A program made the position numbers and the translations under genes. Shown here piece after piece: positions 8,975-21,400 of a DNA stretch of 64,000 nt; position 1 is the stretch's first letter; every line of letters starts with the position of its first letter. Source of the stretch: Prorocentrum cordatum (lineage: Eukaryota > Sar > Dinophyceae > Prorocentrales > Prorocentraceae); the NCBI GenBank assembly GCA_963575745.1, contig CAUYUJ010013847.1, forward strand, positions 274,501 through 338,500, given 5' to 3'. The notes beneath the pieces were generated by a model. The model ran no database searches. It was not told the DNA's origin and saw only the letters and a list, made by a program, of their open reading frames with translations.

Positions 8975-11900
8975 GCGCCGCCCACCCCCGCCCTGCCCGC
9001 TTTGGGCCCAGGCCTAGGGTGGATCGGCTGCGGGGCGGGCGCCGCGTTGGAGCGGAACGCCGTCTGCCACTGTGACCTCGTGAGCTTGTTGTGATGCCTG
9101 ACCACGATGTCCGTCATGAAGTACTGGTCGGGCTCATCGAGGCAGTAGGTACGCGGCATCCGCAGCCACGGCCCTGAGTCCTCGCTGCTGGCGGGGGGCG
9201 TGCATGCGAAGCGGATGCGATCCCAGGTCGGGTTTTCGTTCCCCATGAGCTCCAACATGCGCGCCCTCTTCATGCGCAGCTCCTCGCACCAGCGGCCTCG
9301 AAGCCCCGCCCATATGCCGAAGATGATGCTGGGCGGCCACGCGTACTCCGCCTCGTCGTTGAGGCTGAGCAGGTGGTCTGCGGCTCTGATCTGCTGGTCG
9401 TAGTGTTCCTGGCCGTAGAAGCACGCCCAAGCCCACGACTCCCGCTTGGCGTCCTGAAGCCAGTGCTGGGGCGTAGACGCATGCGTTGGCCTTGCCTCGA
9501 GCTTGTAGTCCTTCGGCGGCACATAGTTGTCCATGTCGGCCTCAGTCGTCTTCGGGAAATTTGCGCAGCTGAGGCAGTAGTCCGGCAGGTGGATCTGATC
9601 ACGCCCGCCGTGCTGGAATGCCGCGAGGCCATTCGCGATGTTGCTATGATGTCCGTGGGGAACTTGATCGACCGGAAAAGCGGCCGAGAGTTCTGAATTA
9701 CGGACCTCCGCGCATGGAACGCGTCCTTCCCCAGCAGCCCTGGACACAACGTGACAGTATAGTAGTAGTCGCAGGCTCTCGCCATAAACGTGAGCTGCTC
9801 CTCCACGCGCCCGATGCTGGCCGAAGTGCCCTTGGCTGCGCCTCTGGACTCCTCCGGGCGTGGTCGGGCTGGCCCCTCCTGTTCCGAAGAACGCACTCGA
9901 GTTGAAGCTGACCTGCGCCTCCTGCCGCGGGGGCGGCCTCTGACCGAAGCCTAGGAAGCCCAAGCCCGGCGGGAGCCCGGCTGGGGACGGCCTCGGCGGG
10001 GCCGCTGGGCCCGCTTGCCCGCCCCCTGCGGGCCAGGGCGGCGCCGCCGCCCTCTGCCCCCCGACGGCCGCCTCGTGACCGTCGTAGGGTGTGTAGGCGG
10101 GTGGCGGCGCGGAGGGCCCCTCCGTGCCTCCTGGGGATTGGCCTCCTTCTCCTCCTCGAGCTCCATGCTCCACACCTCACGGCACCCTCCAAGGAGACTA
10201 GCGCCCACGTCGCTGACACCTCCCCCGTGCGTCGCGTCGGCCGCCTCGATGAGCTCTGCGAGCAACTCGTGCCTGCCCATGCCGCTCTCGGACGAGGCCC
10301 CCCTGGAGATGAGCATCGACCTCGGGTCCTGGCTCCGCTGGTCCTCATCAGCCCTCCTCAGCTTCGCGTCGAAGTCCGACCGCGCCTCTCTTCTCGTCGG
10401 GGTAGTGCTGCGGCTCCTGGACTGCGCCCGCTTGGCGAGGTGATGGCGACTGCGGTCCTTGCTGAGCGCTATGGCGGATGTTGGGCTCAAGACGTCCCCC
10501 CGGTAGTTCGTGCCATCGCCGTGGTCCGAGAGCCGCAGCGCTGCGCCGGTGCGCCAGCAGATGGCGGGGGGCTGGGCCCCCACGAACTCGTCGAGCAGCT
10601 CTGGCCTCGGGGCCGAGATGGCGCCATCCGGGATGGAGAAGACCAGCCCCAAGCCGACCGCCTCCACGTCCGTCCGCGGGTCGCCGTCGTTGCAGTAGCC
10701 TGGCCGACGAAGCGCGCTGGGAAGCTGTAGTGCGCATCCCGCTCGTGCTCCGCGTCGGCCAGTGGATCCCGTGCATGTAGCAGCCACGCAGCCTCAACCT
10801 CAGCCTTGGCGGGGCTGCCTTTGCGGCCTGAGGCCCCTGGGGGGCGGCGAGCTGCTCGATCCTCGTCACTCCTCTCCGGCTCCTTACTGCTTGACCGCCG
10901 ATCCCGAGCTTCATCCTCCTGGTGAGGCGTGGCTGAGCGGCTGCACCAGCCCACCGTCCGATCGGCTGCGTGGGCCGCGCATAGTGAGAAGCCATCCTTT
11001 GCGACCACGTGTGCGCGATGACACTGCGAGCGTGTGCACCTCCGCGCCGCCGCCTGGCTCTCGTAGGTGCCCGCGTGATGAGCACATGCCCGGAAGGCCC
11101 GGGTACCTCCGTCCTCCTGCATCTCGCGCGCGTCGGATACCGCCGTGTCCTCGACCAGCATGAAGACCGGATCCTGCCTGGCTGTGTCCCGGCAGCACGC
11201 GGCGCTCAGGACTTGGGTGCCGTCCTTGGTGACGTGCGCCACTTGATCTGCCTGACAGACGTCCACGCTGGGCTCTGACTCGGTCTCCGAGTTGGGGTCC
11301 ATCTCCTCGGCTTTGCTGGGCGGCTGCCCCAGTTTGGGGTGCCTGAACCTCCGCCTGGCGCAGCACCGAAACAGCCTCCCGCCCGCTCTGCCCACTCCGC
11401 GACATACCCAGGAGCAGCACAACCAGCTGCCAATCCTAGCACGTCCCGCTGGGGAAAGCTTAGCCAAGTCCGCCACGTTGACCGGGGAGCTGTGGACCAC
11501 GACGCACGAGGAGCAGACGTGAACCATGGGCATGTCGCCGGCGGGGATGGTGCAAGGCGAGGCCGCACACAGATGCACAAAGCCGATCCCCTCGTTGTCC
11601 CGAGTTTCCTCCAGGTCGGCCTTCAGGTGGCGATGGGAGCTCCTCTTCAATTCCCCTGAACTTGTACACGTAGCCGTGACGCGTGATGCGGCCGCCCTTC
11701 AGCGGGCCCTGTTCGAGCCTGGCAACAGAGCCCCCCGACTGGATGATAAGGTCGTTGGCCATCATCTTCTCGGCTCCACCCCCCCTCGGCCGAACCTCGG
11801 TCACGGGCCGTGCCAGTGGAGAACCTCCGCTGAGTTGACGTCGAGCGCCAACTTCACGTCGTGCCCTGTCTTGCTGCCCTGCGCGAAACCTGGAAGCGTC

Positions 11901-12943
11901 GCCAGCAGAAGCGACGCGTAGCTCCGTGCTGTCTTCAGGAACCAGACGAGGAAGCTCACGGCCGAGCCGAGGACCGTCGCGACACCTAGAGCTGCCAATC
12001 CCATGGCTGCCCACTGCAACCTCGGCCAATAGGCGCCGAGCAGGTAGCCGCCCATGGAGTCGACCAGTCCCATGATGAACGCGATCAGCTGGTGGAGGAA
12101 CGCGCCCAGGGTGTACCCCAGTCTCTCCCCCAGCCACTTGAGCACCTCCTCCACCAAGGAGTTGACCCGCTTCATCGAGAAAAGCCTTCCGCCCGGTGCC
12201 GCGTCCGAGGTCGAGATGGGGGCGCTGGATGGCTCACTGCCATTGTCCGTCAGGTTACCTGCTCCTCTCCGCCCCTCGGGCGGTGGAGGCGGTGGACCTG
12301 GCCCGGACGCCTGCGCCTCCGTGGCCTCCTCCTGCCTTCGCGCCTTCTTCGTCTTCGCGCGCCCGGGCGTGGATGCCTTACTCGCCGCCTCAACCTCTGG
12401 CCGCGCCGCCTCATCCCGCTGCGCGGTGTCCTCCTTCTCCGCTTCGCCAGCCCTGTTCTCCTCGAGGCCCCTGGGCACGCGAGGTGGAACTTGTGATGCT
12501 GGCGCAGGCGCCGACCCCGCAGGAGCACAGTCGGCGTAGTAGTAGTAGTAGTAGACGAAGTATTCGCTCGAGCTCTCATCTCCTCGATGTGAGCGCCGGC
12601 CCGGACCGGCCATGGCTGGCGGCGGGTCCGTGGCCTGGGGCTCGTCGGGCGCAGGGTGCGCCGCGGTTGCCGGTGGCCCTGGGGGCGCCGCCACCGCTGG
12701 CATCTCGTCACTGCTCCTCTCATCACAGCTGGCGGCGCCGGACGCACTTGAGTGCGCTCGCTGCCCCTCATCCTCTGCATCATCTGGCCCCGCACGCTCG
12801 TGGCTTCCATCCTCGGACCCCGTCATCGTAGCCGAGGCGTGGACCGTCGCGTCCCAGCTCACGCCGAATGATGCGTCCAACCAAGTCACGAGTGCGCCCG
12901 CTGCGAGGGCGAGAGTGCACTCGAGGCCGTGCAAGGGCCGCAT
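8975..12943 (-). pseudogene. Broken minus-strand gene of unknown function, copy 1
   Basis: Read on the minus strand, coherent protein segments follow one another in changing frames. First comes an N-terminal part from 12943 with an acidic/Pro-rich linker and a Tyr run (a GTA microsatellite at about 12537-12556). A hydrophobic region of probable membrane helices follows (about 12160-11930, with VLGSAVSFLVWFL), then LIIQSGGSVARLEQGPLKGG. Next is a Cys/His-rich part (CSSC, CRDTA, CAHHAG, CHRAH, CAAHAAD; about 11570-10900), and finally a conserved-looking C-terminal part (PPKDYKLEARP, FGIWAGLRGRWCEELRMKR, WLRMPRTYCLDEPDQYFMTD) ending near 8975. Both copies share a frame break at the end of the membrane part. 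Copy 1 alone has a one-base loss near 9650. The C-terminal part reminds me of a multi-copy family in dinoflagellate proteomes, but I cannot name a function. It may be transposon-derived. Confidence 0.6.
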
Positions 12944-13215
12944 TGCCGCCGCCCAGCGCCAGCCCTGGCCTGGCGCCCCACCCCCTGCAGCGCCCCTCGC
13001 TGCTCCTCCGCCGGCGCCTGGCCGCCCCAGCGGCCGGGGCGGGCGAGGGGCCGTGCGAGGGCGAGCGTGCTATGGCCGCGCCCGCCCACCTCCGAAAGGG
13101 CTGCGCGGCCCAGCAGGGCCACGCTTGAGCAAGTAGTACGGAACAGGAGAGACAGGCAGAGACGGGCGCGAGGCAGAGACAGGACAGGGGAGAGGGGCTG
13201 CGCCAGGCTGGGACG

Positions 13216-13340
13216 GTGATTTGCCGATCGCCCAGGGCCCGCCCAGGAGCGCCCAAGGAGCTGGAGCTCCCCAGGAGCCCCCAGGAGCCCCCCAGGAGCC
13301 CCCCAGGAGCCCTCCAGGAGCCCCCCAGGACGGTTCCGGG
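13216..13340. repeat. Isolated minisatellite unit plus CAGGAGCCCC repeats
   Basis: ACGGTGATTTGCCGATCGCCCAGGG matches (in parts) the core of the 1-925 array and is followed by several CCCAGGAGC words. The same arrangement is at 30268-30385 in copy 2, with fewer repeat words. This is a stray array unit upstream of the minus-strand gene. Confidence 0.7.
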
Positions 13341-13900
13341 GTGAAAATCCATTTGGGACCTTTCGACGCTGAGCGGGGAGGCCCAGCCGCGAAAAACAAG
13401 CTCCCCAATAAGACAACTCATTTGGCAAATGGCCGTTTTGAGAGCTCGGGTACACTTCCCCTCCATCCCCGAGAGGCACCCACAAGGCTCCCGAGAGCGC
13501 CCAGAAGGAAAATCACCCGTTTGAGATTCCAATTTTCACCCCGGAACCGTTCCAGGGTGATTCTGCAATCTGAAACGGGCCGACGCCTGCGAGTATCCAC
13601 GAGCTACCTCCTGTGGCTTATGCTGACAGCTGTACATTGGTGCATTGCGATAACGACGTGAATCCAGGCTTCCACTATTACGATGCCGAAGGCACTGCCC
13701 TGAATGTACATGATATAACCGGACCAGCACATTCGAGGATCATCCAAAATCTGTAGTCCACTAAACCTGAAGCGGGCTTCGATAAAGACATGACGAAGCC
13801 GGAGGAACTGGCAGACGTACCGACACAAGACAACAACGCCAGATGAGCTCCAGAAGCCGAACCACCACAGGAGGTCGGACGGCTTCCTACGATGTATGAG
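13341..13900. other. Spacer between minus-strand gene and copia remains
   Basis: Present in both copies (30380-30945 in copy 2). An inverted pair GGTTCCGGGGTGAAAAT / ATTTTCACCCCGGAACC lies at 13333-13349 and 13535-13551, so about 200 bp is bounded by 17-bp inverted repeats. No gene is supported. Confidence 0.5.
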
Positions 13901-13924
13901 GAATCGGGGCGGACCTTGAGGCGC

Positions 13925-15960
13925 ATATTATGGATGTGTGGTGCGCGGAACTATTGGAGGAAAGTGAACTATTGGAGGCAACTCCATTGGATGACCTTTA
14001 TCCTGTACCCACACATGTGACCACTGACAGCAGTGTGCTGGCCACGGTAGCTGAAGAGCAGCGGGGGCACCTGCCTACGCGGGGCTACCCACTCGACTCC
14101 GACATCGCGGAGACATATCATGTCCCATTATGTTCCATGGACGAAGACGATACTTACGGATTGGACTGGGAAGAGAATGGTCGCTAGATAGAGAATTGTT
14201 TTACTGCAGTCATGTCAAAGGTAGTCCCATCTGGACAACAACATAGGATATTATATTTCGACTGTGTGACCACCATACGAGTATATGTGACCGCTGCCGC
14301 AAAACGAGCTGTGGTCGTCAAGGAGGACGACCTCCTCACGACATTCAGGTGCATCCAGTCAAGTCATCAAAAGCCCTGCGTACTGAACTCGAGGCATGGT
14401 TTGACAACATTTTTTTAAGGTGCAAGATGTATCAAAGGCGTAAACAATCATGACTTCGAGATGCGTATGCAAGTGGAAATTCGTGAAGAACGAAAAAGGG
14501 CGATTTAGAACGGGCCATTAGGCTACGCCTGGTAATTCGGGGTGTCATGGACTTCGAAGCGTTCGATGTGGAAACCTTCTCAGGGACGGCGTGGCGGTCA
14601 AGTCAGAGCGTGCTCGCAAGCGCGGCAGCGTGCAAGAAGCAATGGGTCATTGCTTCCCTTGACATCAACGTGGCTTCCTGAAGGGACTGACCTATCAGGA
14701 ACTTGCTGAGGCAACCGGTGAAAGGGAACGTGTGGTGTGTGTTGCACTGCCACCTGGATCAGCATCGGTGCTTCGATCCTTCCCAGGATTCGAGCAGCGC
14801 GATGAGTCGAAGCACACAGTGCCCCACGCCAGGTACCGGCACCAAGGATGCACCCAGAGCCTTTTCACTGAAGCTCAGAAAGACCACGAGAAGGTTTGGT
14901 TTCATACCCACGTCCTACGACGAGGGGTTCGACGCAAGCAACGACCTTTTCACAGCCAGCCTGGTGATGATGTCATTTTGACCGGTACTGAGGACACCAT
15001 CGACAGGTACGCCAAGTGCGTTGAGGATAGTTTTGGGAAGTGTAAACTCAACATACATGCACCAATTGTGCTGTGAGGTATACCAATCATGGGGACGGTA
15101 ACGTTACACTTTATCAAGATGAATACATCAAACAGTTCCGTCCTACACAACATCCTGAACTCACCGGCGCAGACGCTGCCGCCAAGGCATCAAAGGTGGT
15201 CACTGACATGTTTGTCAGCCTCAGAGGCGCGATGGTTTACGCATTAATCACACAGGTGAGGTTGATGGTATATGTTGTTTCGCTACAGCGTGTCCAAGGA
15301 CCGACCAACATACAGGTGTGACGACTGAGCGCGATTGCCAGGAAGTTGCAGGCCTGCCCTCAGAAGATCATCTATCGATCGATGACTCCAACGGGCGAGG
15401 TCGACCTGCACAGCGACTCTGGCTCTCGACGCCTGAGTGGAGATGGTGACGACGAGGTAGAAGGCTATGGTATTCGCGGGGCAAGTCTGCTACGGCGTGG
15501 AAGCACGCATACTGGTGCGCCTGTCGTCCATCAGATCGATGCGTGCTGCAAGTCGCACCGCTTGCAGGTTCGCTCAAGTAATTCATCAGCAGAAGCACGG
15601 GCAGCAGCCCACAACTTGGAGGACTGCTATCCCACGATCGTCACTCTGCACGAACTCCACGCAGGGCCACTGACACCCACTCAGTTGAAGGATCTACTGG
15701 AGATGAGCGGCCTGAGCATTAAGGTCACTTTGACCATGAGCGCTGAAAATGTGTCCAAGTCCCTGTCAAGCAAATGCCTGAATAATCCGACCGAGTGTAC
15801 TCTTTCGGGGCACATCAGTTGGATGTTGGATGCGACAGATGATGGAGCGAGGTCTCGTGCATAGTATACAGTGGCGCGACACTCGCGACATGACCGCGGA
15901 CGGTCACACCAAAGGGAGCATCGACAGATATGTGCTGTTACAGGTCATGGGGAAACGGAA
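13925..15960 (+). pseudogene. Decayed Ty1/copia reverse transcriptase and RNase H, copy 1
   Basis: Plus-strand fragments in shifting frames line up with the copia Pol C-terminal half. A TSRxVxKWKF-like entry occurs near 14450, followed by VETFSGTAWRSSQ and IASLDINVA. Then come GTKDAPRAFSLKL (the GLKQAPRAW block), DDVILTGTEDTIDR (the YVDD-type catalytic region, here without the leading Tyr-Val), SAEARAAAHNLEDCY (RNase H region) and WRDTRDMTADGHTKG near 15871-15931, the usual copia C-terminal signature. Several stops and frameshifts separate these blocks, so no active enzyme is encoded. No integrase or protease core is recognisable upstream. It lies 1.1 kb before a gag, as expected for the 3' end of one element meeting the 5' end of the next. 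Confidence 0.85.
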
Positions 15961-17050
15961 TTCTTCAAGCACGATTTAAAACGTCGTACTCTGTACCGGG
16001 CAGGCCAGGCAACATCGTCTGAGGCCGCCTGCATGGGGAGTACTCGCTTGCAGAGTGATCTGCTCGCAAGGCAACTTGCGTGCAAGGGCGCGTGCGCGCG
16101 GGTTCGCCTTCCTTTTGAACCTGCCTTTTGCTGCCATTTTTTGTGCATGTAGTGTCTACTGTATTGCGGGCGGCGGACTCACGCTTTGCCCCCCCCCCCG
16201 ATTCTTCAGGGAGCTGGGGCGAAGGCGAGAGATGCCGAGCGTTTGTCCGCGGCCGTTTGTGTTCAAGCGGCCGGCCACCAAGATGTGACTGTGCCTCGTC
16301 GTGAGGCGCGCTACTTGCCATCGAAGCCGAACGCATCATCGCTTGAGATGGCCCGTCGCTCTCGCGACGATCTCCTACTTCTGGGACTATCGCTACTACG
16401 GTACAGCAGAGCTGGATATGGGCTTCGCATTCGGCGAAGCTGCTGGTTAGGTCTCCCAGCCCCTGTCAAACTTCGTGAGGCCCAATCTATAGGGGCACGC
16501 GTAAAACACATGGGATTGGAGCTATTCCTGTGGCCTTCTGAGGCATCCTGCTCCTGAGGTCTCTCGTGGCGTTTTGCTGCGTTCTGGGGCCGCCTCCTGG
16601 AGCCTCCCGGGGCCTCCTGGAGCCTTTTGGAACATCCTGTGGCCCTCCTGATGCCTCCTGGGGCCTCATGTGGCCTCCTGGGGCTTCCAGGAGCTTGCTG
16701 GAGCCTCCTGTGGTCTCCTGAGGAGAATCTGTTCCCGTGAGTATGGTCACCAAAACAGCCAAGCCGATCGAGACATCCTCAAAGTCTGCCCCCCCCCCCC
16801 CCGTTCCCCTCCCTTGGGGGCGAACGTGAGCGCGTCGCTCGAACTTTATGGGTAGCTCTTTGGGAGATGTTATAGATAATCGGGAGTATAGCCTGCGCGT
16901 CGCTGCCTTGTGGCTCAAGTCGTGCGCCCTATTTGCCCGGATACCTGATTTGGTATTCGCTATGTGCTGGAAAGACCGATACATCGATCTTCTCCTATCT
17001 TACCCATCCACACCCCATATCGTTTCCTTCGACATGGAATTGGATGCAAT
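15961..17050. other. Probable LTR/leader region between RNase H and gag, copy 1
   Basis: This stretch sits between the end of a copia RNase H and the start of a copia gag, where LTR and leader sequence would be. I could not define LTR ends. It holds poly-C tracts (about 16189-16199 and 16789-16802) whose lengths differ in copy 2, a CCTCCTGGGGC-type repeat (about 16595-16725), the palindrome CGCAAG-GCAA-CTTGCG (16065-16080), and a spliced-leader-like sequence at 16903-16917. No other gene is seen. Confidence 0.5.
16903..16917 (+). other. Possible spliced-leader relic upstream of gag, copy 1
   Basis: CCTTGTGGCTCAAG (ending at 16917) resembles the 3' part of the dinoflagellate spliced leader, CCATTTTGGCTCAAG, with one gap and one substitution. 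It lies about 130 bp before the gag ATG at 17051. The same sequence is in copy 2 near 33968-33982. The match is short, so chance cannot be excluded. Confidence 0.35.
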
Positions 17051-18233
17051 ATGACCTTCCAGAGTCATTTCAGACTTGGTAGCGGAGCTGGCCGCACTCT
17101 CGTGTGGTCAGCTCTTGCTCTTCTTATCCTCGCGCTACCGGGCACGATCCTCGTGACCACTCTCTACCCTGCGCCACCACTCCACCAACAATTACGAGGA
17201 TCAGTTCAAGAGCAAAAAGCAACACGAGAGGTACGACGTCTAGACAACAACATTGGTACTATATACGCTTCATCACTACGCTTTCACCATCCGCTCGGCA
17301 ACGAGCCGAAAGTGCAGTACCTGAAGCGTAGGCGGGGAGACCCGCAAGATAAAGCGCCCCGCAGACTTGACAAGGTGCCATTATTCCCGCCCCAGCGCGG
17401 CAACGCGCCCGATAACCACCAATTTCTTCACAGCCTAGGTTTGGGTATTCGCCATTATATTGTCTGCGCTGGGAGCGGCAATCGGACACATGTGCCGAGG
17501 AGATAATAGCACCGATGGGCAAACATATAGCCCATGCTGGGACCCCCAAGGCAACGTACCTTTTCGCGAGTACGTCTATGAGGTCAATGCGTGGCTTAAC
17601 GTCACGAGTGGGCGCATGACTCCACAAGCCTAAGCAGCCGCCATACAACGCGGCCTGGGCGGCCTCGCGAGGACACTCGCCATGGGGGTACCACCTGGCA
17701 TCATAAACTATGGTGCGGACATCGACGGTGTCCACGCCGATCCAGTAACATACATCAGGTTCCTCCTAAGCATGAAGTTCGGACGCCTGGAGGATGAGCG
17801 CCAACTCACCTCAGGCACACAGCTCATCGACTTCCATGTGCCTCACGGAGAACGAATCGATGTAACCCTTACTCGGTTTGAAATGGCCCGTCTTGAGGCA
17901 CAGTCAGTGGGCTTCGACCTTCCTAACTTCCAACTACTTACGACTATCCTATTCCGCGCCCTAGGCGTTGGCAACCAGCGAGCCATGCAACTCTTACAGC
18001 CACTCGACCACCAACTGCCCCGAACACAACAACAGTATGAAGAACTGTGTGAGAGAATGCGCTCGATAGGCCACTTGTCAGAACGGTCTCCTGGCAACGT
18101 AGGATCAGTGTTTGGAAGGGGAAGGGGAACCGGCAGTGGAAATTTTTATACTACTCTAACCTCTGAAGCTCAGCCTGGCAACCGGCCCACAACATTTGGG
18201 CCGATGACCCTGGTGAATCTACTGCCCTACTAG
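17051..18233 (+). pseudogene. Copia-type gag, copy 1, frameshifted
   Basis: The ATG at 17051 opens a frame with a hydrophobic N-terminal stretch (LVWSALALLILALPGTILV), then basic sequence. Compared with copy 2, two T's are missing near 17447, which breaks the frame. A TAA at 17631-17633 (also present in copy 2) interrupts it again. The second half, from about 17682, has the gag core: DPVTYIRFLLSMKFG, then a segment with VTLTRFEMARLEA, FQLLTTILFRALGV, MQLLQPL and ELCERMRSIGHLSE. This resembles the UBN2/copia gag domain. It ends at a TAG (18231-18233) that is CAT in copy 2. The product would be the structural Gag protein. Confidence 0.75.
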
Positions 18234-18431
18234 CAGGGGATCGATCACAACCAAGCTGGGCAACCAGCCCTCCTCCTAGAGACCCTCAGCCTCACCGCTC
18301 TCTATGGGGAGAAGTGAACCCCCTAAACGACGGAGTAGCCACCTACCTAGGAAACGACGACGTCGACTCAGGCACCGACACCGACACGATATCGTCAGAT
18401 GGCATCGAACCACTAGACTTGGTCATATATC

Positions 18432-21400
18432 ATGCAAATGGAAGGTGATAACCAGCGTGCCGAGCATCTATATTGGTTGTTACAACAAGCAAAGCGTAGG
18501 TGGAGGAGGTTTACACGAAAACCAGTGCGTCGTGCTAGGAGGAGGATACGGAGGAGCTTCAAGGGCAAAGGCAAAGGCAAACGGGGTCGCCGAAGGTTGA
18601 ACGGACGAGGCATCACGGATTTCCTCCAGAGGCTCTCAAATTATCAGTATGATGAGATATTTTTCGGGGGAAAAGGTCGTGGAAAAGGCCGTGGGGAAAC
18701 CTCAGGCAAAGGCAAAGGTAGGCGGGGAAACCCGCGAGGTAGAGACGGCCAGATCTTGAAGTGCAATGGATGTGACAGCGCAGATCATCTTGTGAAGGAT
18801 TGTCCAGTCAAAGGGAATGGAAAGGGTAGCACGTCCGAAGTCCATTTAGGCTCAAGTGAACCTGCTATTGCGTATCTTAGCCTCCAAGAGTTCGGGGCTG
18901 TGGAACAGATATTTTCATTTGGGTCAGTAGCGTGGACACTCTGGACGAGATCGAGGCGTACGGCCACGGGCTCTACGCGTACTACCTCGAGTACCTCCGC
19001 AGGTTCAACTTCGGAGCCATCGAGCTCACTCACGCCTGTGGAGAACGGAACGCTGGGAAACCAGCCCCTTTCCTTCTTCGACTGGATGTTCGGCAATCCA
19101 GGCAACATCATGGCCTTCGAGAGCAGCGACGAGGACGTCACTGTCGAGGCCTCACCCTCTGAGGTCGAGTACATCCTTCGACAGCAATCTGACCCCATGC
19201 CTGGAAACAGGCCCACTCCAGTGTATCCGCCAAACTATTGCGACTTGATGAAACTGGAGGCTCAGGTCCTCGCCGTGGGCGTGCCAGGCAATCCCCACGA
19301 GCCACCTGGTATGCTCGCGCCGGGCGGGTACGGACCATACACGGTGCCGCAGACCCTCATGCGGATGCATGCCGCTCAAGCTGAAGAGTATCCTGATAGT
19401 CAACAGAGCGTTGAGAGCGGTCACATGATGCTGGAAGACTCCGATGTCTGTGACGACTCGGACTTGCTGCTGGCGGCCTTCACTCTCATCGTCAGCGTGC
19501 TCCCTGACGACGTGCAGCGGCACGTGTGGTATGCAAAGGGGCGCTCGCGCCAAGCCCTTCAGAGGGCTATCGCGATGCGTGAACAGGCGCCTCCTCCGCT
19601 GGGATGGGGTCTCCAGGCGGCGGGACTACAGCCCAACCGTGCGGCCATGCGCAACATCATCGGGCAGCCCTCCTATGTCTATGCTCAGCTTGAGGCGCAC
19701 GCCGTGCTCGGTGACGAACCTGGTCCGACCACCGTACCGCCGACGCCGGGACAGCCTAGCGGTGCTCAGACGCCTCTACAGCAGGGAAACCTGCCTGTCC
19801 CGACTGGGCCAATGACCCTTTTCATTGGCAATCCTACTTCAGAAGTTGGAGATGAAGACGGCTGTGGATTGTGCGAGGACGAGACCACCATCCTCATGAT
19901 GGACGTCAATGGCGAAGACGAGGAGGTGGACTTCGACCCAGACGATTCCGACGCACAACCATCCGCACAAGAGCCAATCATGCCTGACTCCAGTCAGCAG
20001 GGAGACCTGCCTGTCCAGGATGGGCTGCCTACGCCTACTCAGGAAACCGCGCCAGTTCCTGCCCAGGCTATGTCAGCAGCATCGTCCGATGAACAGGCCA
20101 GGAGGTCTCGCTCACATCCGCGTCTTAGGGACGATCCGCACCTCCAAGGACGGCTCCCACGTGAATGGAGGCAGGCAGCCCCATCAGAGCATGCCGCTCG
20201 ACGGGGGGGTCAGCTGCTCGCCTGCAACGACCCTGCGCGCAAAACGGGCGAACACTCTGCCTTTGGACAGGGCAACCCGATCTACAGGGACGGCCAAGGC
20301 AGGTCCATACGGGGTGGCTATCAGCTCGCGACGAACATTCGACGTCCCGATAAAGAGGCAGTGCGGAGACAGGTGAGAGCCATCATCGAGGAGCGCCGCC
20401 GCTACAGGCCCAACGCGGCCTGCGGTCCGTGCTCACAAGAGTTCCAGGAACACAGACCTGGCTGCCCTGTCGGCCTCAGTGACGTCTTGAGCCCTAACAG
20501 CGGCAGCACTCCTGCAAAGGAGGGTCATCCACCTCTTGTGCCCATGACCCAAGAGGAAATTTATGCGGTCAACAGCCGTCTCGAGGCCATGCGCCTCAAC
20601 GATCCTCCTGCTCAGGAGACCCGATCTCCGTGGGGAAACCCGCCTGGTGTCTCCAGTCAGGCTCGAGCGTACGAGATGACGAGCGACGACGAGCAGGAGG
20701 TCCAACGAGTCGCAGCAGAGACAGAGCGCAAGCGGTTGGCAGAAGAGCGCAACCGCGAGGCAACTCGCCGAATGCTGTTGGAATCACATGCCGAAGCAAA
20801 GAAGCCACCGACGACCCCAAAAGCTAAAAGCGAGACTCGTGAATACAGGACGCCGTCGGGCGAAAGACAGAAGAATCCTTCTACCCGCTCAGAGGAGCTC
20901 GGCTTCGATTTGCAGATGGGAAGGCCCCTCTCCGAAGTGCCGGAGTCATCGACTCGAGCAATGCCTGCACAGAGACCTGACCCCAGGCAACAGCCTCAGG
21001 ACTCCCTGGAGATCCGCAGGCGTCAGCCTAGCCGGAGTGGCTCCATCGCCAGCAAGGCCAATGCGTTCGAGCGTACAAGGTATACCCCTACGCCGGCCTC
21101 GCCAGTGGCAACACGCTCCAAGTCGTCCGAGGAAGGTGCTTTGCCTCGGGGTACCCGGGTGCCTAAGATCAGGAGCAGCGCCAGCCGAGAGACGCCGCGG
21201 GGAAACCTGCCAGGCGCTGCAGCCGCAGCATCTTCTTCATCAGGAGCTGCAGCCTCGTCAGCGGCAGAGGCTCCATTGCGGGGAAACCCGCCAGAAGATA
21301 AGCTGCGCCACCCAGGCGATACCTCCATCACGAGCGGGAGCCAGGAGTTGATCAACGATCGACGTGCTCTACGGAAGCTTCCACCGATACGTTCGGTTGA

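Noticed and set aside
10478-10500. TTGGGCTCAAG as another spliced-leader relic
   Set aside because: Only the last bases match, and it lies in the antisense of the minus-strand gene with no transcript start expected.
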